Source of the DNA: Symbiodinium natans
Taxonomy: Eukaryota > Sar > Dinophyceae > Suessiales > Symbiodiniaceae
Length of the DNA stretch: 64,000 bases
Direction: 5' to 3'
Assembly: GCA_905221605.1 (NCBI GenBank)
Contig: CAJNDS010002111.1
Location: forward strand, 585,565 to 649,564
Shown: piece after piece, positions 61,801 to 64,000 of the stretch
Position numbering within the stretch: the first letter of the stretch is position 1
Layout: the number at the start of each line of letters is the position of its first letter
Program-made: the position numbers and the translations under genes
Notes under the pieces: generated by a model
What the model saw: the letters and a program-made list of their open reading frames with translations, nothing else
The model's database searches: none
Told to the model about the DNA's origin: nothing

Positions 61801-63889
61801 GGGCTGGTCGGAGGTGCTGGGGTCCATCAACGTCCGGGGACCTGGGCACAAACTTCGGTTTAGGGATTGGGGTTTAGGGTTTAGGGTTTGAGGTTTGGGT
61901 TTAGGGTTTGGGGTGTAGGGTTTAGGGTTTGAGGTTTGGGTTTAGGGTTTGTGGGGGTTTCCCATATTGGGGGTATTTGTTTCGGGCGCTCCTATAAAGA
62001 CAAGGAGGATGACTAGTTTTTCAGGGTATTTCAGGGCTGCTCTTGTTGGAGCATGGCCACATGGAGTTCGGGGCGCAGGGTTGGCTTAGGCTCGATTCTT
62101 CTTCCTGTTGGTTTGCACGGACTGAAGGAGTCTCGCTGAAGCAGCTCGTCATCCAATTACACTTGCTTCCTGCTAGTCACTCTCTGGTCTCTCTCATATT
62201 TTAAGGCCCTTCCTGCCCGACAGTACACCCCCAAGCGCTGGAATTTCGTATTCCCTAGACCCTGACTCCCATCCCGAATGGGTTGTAGTACTAGCAATAC
62301 TACTCATTTTCTTTCGTGAGCTACGACCCAACAGAGAGTGTAGCAGGCTTCGTGGAGCTTTACGGGTTTAAGTGTTCCTTTGCCGGCTTCTTTCTAGCTC
62401 GGCTTTGATTGTCGTGCCTCGTAGAGACCAGCTTCCGAATCCTGTTCTTAAGGCAGGTCGGTTCCGGGAACCCGTAGACTACAAACCGCCAACAGGTTGC
62501 CGGACACCGGAATTTTTTTTATGTGCGGGGAACCGCTAAACGCAAGTGGTGGCAAGCTAGCCTCGTTGTGTGCAGACACAAACCATGTCTTCTCTTAAGC
62601 CGAACCCGCTTGCTGGTGTTCGTGAGGGGCTGAGGATTCTTGGGCAGGCCATAACGTTGAAATACATGCGTCATCACAGCTGCATCCTCGGCTCCCAACG
62701 AAAACTGCCATTGTTATGCTGGCCCTGTGCATCGCACACCTGAACAGCCCTTGCAAGTCTTTAGCAATCCCTAAACCCCAAACCCTGAACCCTAAACCCT
62801 AAACCACCCAAGCCCGGTTTAGCCCGTCCGAGGACATACAGGGCTTGCACAGGGAGCAGCTGGGTCACGGGCTCAGCAGCGCTGTTCAAGGGGGCTCGGC
62901 AGGGACGTCGGGTTTAGGGCGAAGGCATGTGAGATTCGGGCGGCTGGGGCCTATTTAAAGCTTCATCCTACCCAAGAAGCCTTATTTTTGAGTGGTGACT
63001 GGATCTCAGGGATAGAATCGCTTAAGAGAGGGGCAGAGGTTGTTCGAATGAGGGCCCCTTTTGGGGGGGCACTCCAACCCTGACAACCCTGGACTCTTCC
63101 ACCTTGACGCCCCGACTGTAGATTCAGCATCCCCTGCCCAACCAGAAAATCCCGACCCCTCCAACAATAAATCCCCAATTGCAGAGGCTGAGTTCACGTA
63201 AGACATTCGAGCACCATCCGTGGTTCCTTTTCTCCATTCAAAACCATCTTAAGGGTTAGGCCTATTTCTAACACCTACGAAGCAAACCAAAAAAAGGGTC
63301 TCCTTCCATTCCCACAGTTGCTCAGGCTTCCTCACAGGACGCCACTGAAGCTTACAGCCTTCGGTTAAACGATTCCTCGGCAAACAACTGTTTGTGCACT
63401 TCGCTGAGTCACCAGCTGCAGTAAACAGACCCTTCAAAGAACACCAAATTTGCCAAACGCCGCCAACATCAGCGATGCCTTCTCTGAGCCCTTTGTAGGC
63501 CCGTGCATCCCGATGACCCTTTAGAAGCAAACAGCCCACGCAAAACCACGTCAGACGACCCCACGCAAACGTTCGCAGCCTCGAATAAACCTCCGAGATA
63601 CACAATCCCGCAGAAGACCCAAACTCTGCCCTATAAGCCCTACATCCATGTTTGGGGCTGTATAGGGCTTACAAGGCAGCAGTGGCTTGCCTGCGCAAAG
63701 AGAGCTTTGAGGGCTTTGGGGGGTTCCCAGAACTCCCAGAACTCCGAAGGCGGCGGCGTGCCGGCCAGCGACCGTGGCTTAGCGTCCACGAAAGCTCCGA
63801 CAGCCGTGGCTCGGCGCCGACCAGATGCCCCACACCCGTTGCAAAGCCAAAAGCCCTTAAGTCTTGAGGAAACATTGGCCCTTGCATGA
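31458..63889 (+). CDS. SAPS-domain protein, PP6/Sit4-type phosphatase regulatory subunit, about 32 kb split gene
   Basis: SAPS proteins bind the catalytic subunit of protein phosphatase 6 (Sit4 in yeast) and direct its activity. Exon peptides follow the family order: GSFWATFG (start), [205 protein letters not shown] and [13 protein letters not shown]. The conserved family signatures FFxYxWNNxLH and GxMGHLTRI are recognisable. A Ser/Pro/Asn-rich tail ends at TGA 63887. Junctions at both ends agree in phase using GT, GC or GA donors. The region equivalent to the middle of the domain (43-54 kb) is incompletely resolved. Identity is confident; the exact exon list is not. Confidence 0.85.
31670..31703 (-). 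repeat. (ACTC)n microsatellite
   Basis: Eight ACTC tetramers between two telomere-type blocks. Confidence 0.9.
31865..32050 (+). repeat. Variant array TTTATAGGG (9-mer) grading to TTTAGGG
   Basis: About 13 nonamers GGGTTTATA, then GCTTAGGG and TTTAGGG. Lies in the first intron of the SAPS gene. Confidence 0.9.
32062..32150. mobile_element. Inverted-repeat element, family 1 (degenerate right end)
   Basis: Left end GGGATGTTCCCCTTTCTATT, AACAGTCCTT and a GGGGATAGTAGTACCCCC core as in other copies. The right arm is weak. Confidence 0.5.
32619..32681 (+). CDS. SAPS gene exon
   Basis: TGCGGGAG|G, exactly 21 codons [21 protein letters not shown], donor CAG|GTTCAG. It corresponds to the SPVEAILDKENFTLEEL segment of plant homologues. 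Phase 0 at both ends. Confidence 0.75.
32698..32860 (+). repeat. Variant array TTTGAGGG (8-mer)
   Basis: About 20 near-perfect octamers starting 17 bases after the donor of the exon 32619-32681. Confidence 0.9.
33159..33188 (+). CDS. SAPS gene exon (10 codons)
   Basis: [22 protein letters not shown], the strongly conserved LLDEEEIIQ block. Ending at CAG|GACTCG (GA donor) gives an exact, gap-free match to the family when joined to 33338. A GT donor at 33199 would insert extra residues. Confidence 0.8.
33338..33397 (+). CDS. SAPS gene exon (20 codons)
   Basis: [30 protein letters not shown], ending CAG|GCCCAA (GC donor). It aligns with the ECKxxNxxLIxFL segment without gaps. Phase 0 at both ends. 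Confidence 0.8.
34009..34260. repeat. Dispersed repeat family 3 (GGTTATAAGTA units)
   Basis: CACTTGGAGGTTCATGGGTA, then four or five TAGGGTTATAAGTACCCTA-like units, then inverted CCCTACTT units. Related sequences lie at 32459-32592 (both orientations, with ACCTCCAAGTATGG), 54560-54620 (CAGGTTCATGGGTGGGTATA) and 47000 (ACCTCCAAGTAAG). Confidence 0.65.
34240..35105 (-). repeat. Layered C-rich array: CCCCTATTAAA, CCCTAAA, CCCTGAA
   Basis: An 11-base unit CCCCTATTAAA (34290-34490) passes into CCCTAAA, with internal blocks of CCCTGAA (34655-34735, 34930-34995). Separate variants each form their own homogeneous run. It ends about 50 bases before the SAPS exon at 35157. Confidence 0.95.
35157..35211 (+). 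CDS. SAPS gene exon
   Basis: [27 protein letters not shown], aligned with the LLxYIxEEPPEDA motif. The donor CCAG|GTTTAGGG is the first unit of a G-rich array. The preceding intron ends in an approximately 850-base C-rich array, so this exon shows the C-exon-G arrangement clearly. Ends in phase 1. Confidence 0.8.
35520..36245 (-). repeat. GCCTAAA array with GCCTGAA and GCCGAAA blocks
   Basis: About 100 heptamers GCCTAAA, a one-base variant of CCCTAAA. Homogeneous runs of GCCTGAA (35610-35670) and GCCGAAA (35945-36050, 36175-36230) alternate with GCCTAAA. Confidence 0.95.
36581..36634 (+). CDS. Candidate exon within SAPS gene
   Basis: [27 protein letters not shown]. Protein-like; its place in the SAPS order (after the EPP motif) is possible but phase is unproven. 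Confidence 0.35.
37244..37296 (+). CDS. Candidate exon within SAPS gene
   Basis: Reads [17 protein letters not shown] and ends AG|GTGAAG, possibly the FPFxxCEI segment of the family. The acceptor is unclear because a poly-C run precedes it; CTGAG|G at 37267 is an alternative. Confidence 0.45.
37330..37600 (-). repeat. CCCCTAA and CCCCTAAA arrays
   Basis: A 7-base CCCCTAA unit (37348-37490) followed by CCCCTAAA octamers. A poly-C run of about 20 lies just upstream (37188-37208). Confidence 0.9.
37771..37914 (+). CDS. Candidate acidic exon with (GAT)n
   Basis: TCTCAGCAG|G, reading [11 protein letters not shown] then eight Asp, four Gly and an acidic run from (GAT)n/(GGT)n codons, [20 protein letters not shown] at 37912. 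It could be a disordered insertion of the SAPS protein, or a microsatellite in an intron. Confidence 0.3.
38096..38205. mobile_element. Inverted-repeat element, family 1
   Basis: Left GGGATGCTCCCTCCTTGTAC; right end reverse complement GGAATGTTCCCCCTTACACC, continuing AGCAGTCCTTTAT. Core GTACCCCCCTATTGCA is shared with the copy at 32062. Confidence 0.65.
38511..38573 (+). CDS. Candidate SAPS gene exon
   Basis: [31 protein letters not shown], donor GTAGGA. Flanked by CCCTAAA (38335-38470) and a G-rich block (38580-38700). It fits the helix before the LLWGFL segment. Confidence 0.55.
39294..39368 (+). CDS. SAPS gene exon
   Basis: [34 protein letters not shown], donor GTGAAGG. It matches the LLxSFLExxxPxxxLLA region. 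Phase 0 at the 3' end, fitting 40140. The 5' boundary could lie upstream (WAE also reads in frame). Confidence 0.7.
39545..39912 (-). repeat. CCCCTAAA, CCCCGAAA and CCCTAAA arrays
   Basis: CCCCTAAA octamers, a run of eight CCCCGAAA (39597-39660), back to CCCCTAAA, then CCCTAAA and CCCTAAAAA. Confidence 0.9.
40140..40208 (+). CDS. SAPS gene exon
   Basis: [31 protein letters not shown], ending GAG|GCTGGA (GC donor). VLAGYF followed by a helix is a hallmark of the family. A CCCTAAA block lies before it and GCTTTAGG/TTTAGGG after. Confidence 0.8.
40327..40425. mobile_element. Inverted-repeat element, family 1
   Basis: Left GGGATGTTCCCCCGTATACT, AACAGTCC; right end reverse complement GGGTTGTTCCCCCTTTTGCC, TAATAGTCC. 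The clearest copy, about 99 bases, inserted beside a CCCTAAA block. Confidence 0.7.
40625..40856 (+). repeat. G-rich block with TTTGGGG, TTTCGGG and TAGCTAGGG units
   Basis: TTTCGGG, then three GGTTAGCTAGGG-like units, then TTTGGGG heptamers, then TTTAGGG. Confidence 0.85.
40950..41135. repeat. Inverted pair flanking a SAPS exon
   Basis: Upstream GGTCCCCTGTTTTCGTAAAC, CCCAATTTGG and downstream CAAATTGGGGGGCGGGTTTA, CGAAAACAGGGGACC are inverted copies. They lie in the introns on either side of exon 41014-41084, so the exon sits in the loop of a potential hairpin. Confidence 0.8.
41014..41084 (+). CDS. SAPS gene exon
   Basis: [33 protein letters not shown], ending TTGAG|GCC (GC donor) in phase 2. 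An alternative acceptor TCCCAG (40995) adds six codons in frame. The intron sequences on both sides are inverted copies of each other (40950-40984 and 41096-41135). Confidence 0.8.
41983..42028 (+). CDS. SAPS gene exon
   Basis: GCCGGGAAG|G, one base completing Arg, then [15 protein letters not shown], ending GAG|GCCCAG (GC donor). Together with the previous exon it reads [16 protein letters not shown], matching the xxIxxxxIMxxLxRL motif with no gap. Confidence 0.8.
42432..42454 (+). repeat. Poly-G run
   Basis: About 22 consecutive G. Similar runs lie at 20811, 36321, 39374, 45193, 52711, 57781 and 60595; C runs at 37188 and 60426. Such runs are prone to sequencing-length error and could hide frameshifts. 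Confidence 0.9.
42734..42784 (+). CDS. SAPS gene exon
   Basis: TTTTCGGAG|G, 17 codons [17 protein letters not shown], ending CAG|GCGCTT (GC donor). It corresponds to the conserved WLxxxNLIxxLIxxL segment. Phase 0 at both ends. Confidence 0.75.
43090..43350 (-). repeat. CCCTAAA/CCCTGAA/CCCCAAA block
   Basis: Alternating homogeneous runs of the three heptamers upstream of the minisatellite. Confidence 0.9.
43467..46935. repeat. 147-bp-period minisatellite with inverted segments, inside a SAPS gene intron
   Basis: About 20 tandem units of 147 bases run from about 44100 to 46935 (for example GGGGCTTCCCGG recurs at 46089, 46236 and 46383). The unit contains two half-similar parts, each with GGCTGATGCTCATGATGCT. 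At 43467-43840 and 43960-44075 the same sequence is in the opposite orientation. Near 45010-45210 the units are decayed and carry a poly-G run. Because 147 is a multiple of 3 and the unit lacks stops in several frames, long open frames (up to 736 aa, - strand 44862-47072) appear on both strands; they are treated as artefacts. Confidence 0.9.
44030..44146. repeat. Near-perfect palindrome at an inversion junction
   Basis: Arms 44030-44075 and 44101-44146 are exact inverted copies of 46 bases (arm starts CCCCAGCATCATGAGCATCA), separated by a 25-base spacer. It marks a head-to-head junction between oppositely oriented minisatellite units and could form a stable cruciform. Confidence 0.85.
47027..47099 (+). 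CDS. Candidate SAPS gene exon, frame unresolved
   Basis: Just after the minisatellite, CTGAATCTCAG|T opens a frame with [18 protein letters not shown], plausibly the SPEVxxNAxETL segment. Phase does not match the exons found on either side, so an exon may be missing. Confidence 0.4.
47175..47273 (+). CDS. SAPS gene exon (33 codons)
   Basis: [41 protein letters not shown], ending CAG|GCGTGA (GC donor). Phase 0 at both ends. It precedes the [10 protein letters not shown] exon as expected for this part of the domain. Confidence 0.65.
47345..47448 (+). CDS. SAPS gene exon
   Basis: [44 protein letters not shown], ending CCCG|GTAGCC in phase 2. It aligns with the SLVxxLxVxIxLLxPKR segment. An upstream in-frame acceptor at 47323 would add HCVEDLQ. 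Confidence 0.7.
47833..47897 (+). CDS. Candidate exon, loop segment
   Basis: AAGTCCTCAG|G. With the phase left by 47448 it reads [23 protein letters not shown], a disordered loop as expected at this point of the family. Another frame ([18 protein letters not shown]) is also open. The 3' end is uncertain. Confidence 0.45.
48420..48530 (+). CDS. Candidate exon within SAPS gene
   Basis: GCCTGTGGCAG|G. Two frames are open: [31 protein letters not shown], and [18 protein letters not shown]. Flanked on both sides by C-rich telomere-type blocks. Boundaries and frame unresolved. Confidence 0.4.
49434..49508 (+). CDS. Candidate exon within SAPS gene
   Basis: Reads [24 protein letters not shown] and ends GACAG|GTCGGG. 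The acceptor is not evident. Low-confidence island. Confidence 0.3.
49819..49872 (+). CDS. Candidate exon within SAPS gene
   Basis: [26 protein letters not shown], donor CCG|GTGAAGG. Good acceptor, donor and codon content. Position in the SAPS alignment not settled. Confidence 0.45.
50260..50339 (+). CDS. Candidate exon within SAPS gene, Ser/Pro-rich
   Basis: [36 protein letters not shown], then GTTTAGGG. CCCTAAA block before, TTTAGGG block after. Likely disordered linker; a second frame is open. Confidence 0.4.
51162..51310 (+). repeat. TTTAGGG array with nine TTTAGTGGG units
   Basis: The nonamer GGGTTTAGT repeats about nine times (51187-51270) between flanks of TTTAGGG. Confidence 0.9.
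51326..51405 (+). CDS. Candidate exon within SAPS gene
   Basis: [33 protein letters not shown], donor AG|GTGCTG. Directly downstream of a G-rich array with TTTAGTGGG units (51187-51270). Confidence 0.4.
51756..51915 (+). repeat. TTTAGGG array
   Basis: About 22 heptamers with a single AAATTAGGG defect (51812). A related block lies at 51475-51660. Confidence 0.95.
53398..53500 (+). CDS. Candidate exon within SAPS gene, Gln-rich
   Basis: [44 protein letters not shown], donor GTGTTTT. Clear coding composition in a repeat-free stretch (52.5-54.2 kb). It may be an insertion in the domain or belong to an alternative transcript. Confidence 0.5.
54391..54444 (+). CDS. SAPS gene exon
   Basis: [28 protein letters not shown], ending CAG|GCCGCC (GC donor), phase 0. 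It matches the helix LPxLxELLxxL preceding the PPLG loop of the family. Confidence 0.7.
54969..55023 (+). CDS. SAPS gene exon
   Basis: [27 protein letters not shown], ending GGAG|GCAGGT (GC donor) in phase 1. It corresponds to the LxTxxGxLxPPLG motif. Preceded by CCCTAAA/CCCCAAC repeats. Confidence 0.7.
55224..55272 (+). CDS. Probable SAPS gene exon
   Basis: TTTTGCAG|C. In the phase set by 55023 it reads [16 protein letters not shown], in the position of the helix after PPLG. Its donor is not clear (TGA follows in frame), and another frame ([13 protein letters not shown]) is open. Confidence 0.45.
55347..55450. mobile_element. Inverted-repeat element, family 2
   Basis: Left TCTTAGTAGGGAATGGGGGA; right AATTCCCTCATTCCCGTTTC, AAAGAACC. 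The reverse complement of the right end (GGTTCTTTGAAACGGGAATG) mirrors the left. A related copy is at 60630-60712. Confidence 0.6.
55937..56110 (+). repeat. TTTAGGG array with CTTAGGG run
   Basis: About 14 TTTAGGG heptamers then six CTTAGGG, then TTTAGGG. Confidence 0.95.
56280..57180. other. SAPS intron stretch with no exon found
   Basis: An exon joining 55224 to 57257 is expected from the protein family (helix before the LFF motif) but none was identified. Open frames at 56393-56852 on both strands have no recognisable motif. Confidence 0.4.
57257..57320 (+). CDS. SAPS gene exon
   Basis: CAAGCAG|G, one base then [21 protein letters not shown], ending GTGGAG|GAGCCA (GA donor). Joined to 58012 it reads [14 protein letters not shown], matching the xxxLxxLFFxYxW motif exactly; a GT donor cannot give that join. 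Confidence 0.85.
58012..58099 (+). CDS. SAPS gene exon, signature motif
   Basis: [39 protein letters not shown], donor GTTTAGGG leading a G-rich array. Contains the FFxYxWNNxLHxxV signature of SAPS proteins. Phase 1 end fits 59186. CCCTAAA (57900-57962) lies upstream. Confidence 0.85.
58918..59022. repeat. Dispersed repeat family 4, second copy
   Basis: Same order of blocks as 29115-29225 at roughly 75 to 80 percent by eye. It is followed at 59029 by GGGGTTTACGAAAATAGGGG, which is shared with the inverted pair around the exon at 41014. Confidence 0.65.
59186..59242 (+). CDS. SAPS gene exon
   Basis: CTGGCACAG|A, two bases completing a codon, then [18 protein letters not shown], donor GTTTCA. 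It matches the IVxHLLxxCxLIxxIL helix. A GC donor GAG|GCCCGG (59227) is an alternative that may join better to 59999. Confidence 0.75.
59999..60057 (+). CDS. SAPS gene exon
   Basis: [29 protein letters not shown], ending CCGAG|GCAGGT (GC donor) in phase 2. Joining to 60491 gives [13 protein letters not shown], matching the basic stretch before GxMGHL. An upstream in-frame acceptor at 59988 is possible. Confidence 0.7.
60491..60572 (+). CDS. SAPS gene exon, GYMGHL signature
   Basis: [37 protein letters not shown], donor GAG|GTCTCC. RxGYMGHL-xIA is the most conserved block of the C-terminal half of the domain. Phase 0 end fits 61775. Confidence 0.85.
60630..60712. mobile_element. Inverted-repeat element, family 2
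   Basis: Left CTGGTTCTTAGTAGGGGAAT, GAGGG; right ATTCCCTCAGTCCCTGTTGA, GAACCGG, an imperfect inverted copy. The internal TATAGAATCCC is shared with 55347-55450 (CATAGAATCCC). Confidence 0.6.
61306..61556 (+). CDS. Gln/Pro-rich open frame in a SAPS gene intron
   Basis: Reads [35 protein letters not shown], then (Q)n with Leu and Pro, then [18 protein letters not shown] and TAA (61554). It preserves CAA/CAG codons mixed, as in translated poly-Gln. But splicing 60572 to 61775 is in phase and matches the family without it, so it is either an alternative exon or a repeat in an intron. Confidence 0.35.
61641..61768 (-). repeat. CCCTAAA array at an intron 3' end
   Basis: Eighteen perfect heptamers end 6 bases before the acceptor ATCTCCAG of the SAPS exon at 61775; a G-rich block starts at the donor of the same exon (61858). 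Confidence 0.95.
61775..61857 (+). CDS. SAPS gene exon
   Basis: [36 protein letters not shown], donor CG|GTTTAGG. It matches the LLxxxPEWxEFVxxxLxxRN end of the SAPS domain. Flanked tightly by CCCTAAA and TTTAGGG blocks. Confidence 0.85.
62823..62911 (+). CDS. SAPS gene exon after the domain
   Basis: GGTTTAG|C, one base then [29 protein letters not shown], donor G|GTTTAGGG. Phase 2 to 1 joins at both sides. Tail region, low conservation expected. Confidence 0.6.
63053..63197 (+). CDS. SAPS gene exon, disordered tail
   Basis: [56 protein letters not shown], donor CAC|GTAAGA. Asn/Pro/Ser-rich. Phase fits 62911 and 63499. Confidence 0.65.
63499..63889 (+). CDS. Possible terminal exon of the SAPS gene
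   Basis: CCCTTTGTAG|G, one base then [36 protein letters not shown] and onward for about 129 codons to TGA at 63887 (ends [10 protein letters not shown]). The phase matches 63197. A donor GTTTGGGG at 63651 could end the exon earlier, so the last 80 codons are less certain. No clear polyadenylation signal was noted. Confidence 0.5.
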
Positions 63890-64000
63890 ACCCAACGCAC
63901 CCACCCAGCCCAGAAAGAATACGTTTTAAAAAACAAGGGGACATAGTTCAGCTTTGACTGTTTCTTGCTGAGCAGTTGTGATGGTCGCAGCAGCGGGTAT

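Noticed and set aside
1-64000. tRNA or rRNA genes
   Set aside because: No tRNA A/B box pair with a cloverleaf or any rRNA core motif was noticed by eye; a covariance-model scan was not possible here.

Overview
This looks like nuclear DNA of a repeat-rich eukaryote, most probably a dinoflagellate. The telomere-type heptamer TTTAGGG/CCCTAAA occurs in dozens of interstitial blocks. Between the blocks lie short GC-rich islands of 30 to 390 bp that read as exons on the + strand. Where protein homology and reading phase fix the splice sites, many introns start with GC or GA instead of GT, and the acceptor is usually AG|G. That combination is a known dinoflagellate trait. TTTAGGG alone would also fit plants, chromerids or other algae.

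Layout. 0.3-5.9 kb: a few exon islands plus TTTAGGG-type arrays, with no complete gene recognised. 5.97-7.66 kb: an intronless ankyrin-repeat gene in a stretch without telomere-type repeats, followed by a possible coiled-coil exon on the - strand (7.77-8.02 kb). 9.8-29 kb: many + strand exon islands of one or more unidentified genes; eight islands between 20.1 and 25.2 kb chain together in compatible phase and end in TAG. 14.9-16.5 kb: a GC-rich mosaic repeat with an AT-rich insert. 27.2-27.4 kb: a GA tract. 29.4-30.8 kb: a CA-rich satellite.

31.46-63.89 kb holds the main gene, an approximately 32 kb split gene for a SAPS-domain protein (regulatory subunit of the PP6/Sit4 type phosphatase). 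It was recognised from colinear motifs, from the N-terminal GSFW and LLDEEEIIQ, through VLAGYF and FFRHPW, to GYMGHL. At least 20 exons were found. Most junctions at the 5' and 3' ends agree in phase, while the middle (43-54 kb) is only partly resolved. Its introns carry arrays, including a 147-bp-period minisatellite (43.5-46.9 kb) with internal inversions.

Main observation: exon islands tend to be preceded by a CCCTAAA block and followed by a TTTAGGG block, so many introns have complementary ends, and the 5' splice site is often the repeat itself (GTTTAGGG or GCTTTAGGG). Several small dispersed elements with terminal inverted repeats also recur. No tRNA, rRNA or CRISPR was seen. All exon calls are by eye; no alignment or transcript data were available.
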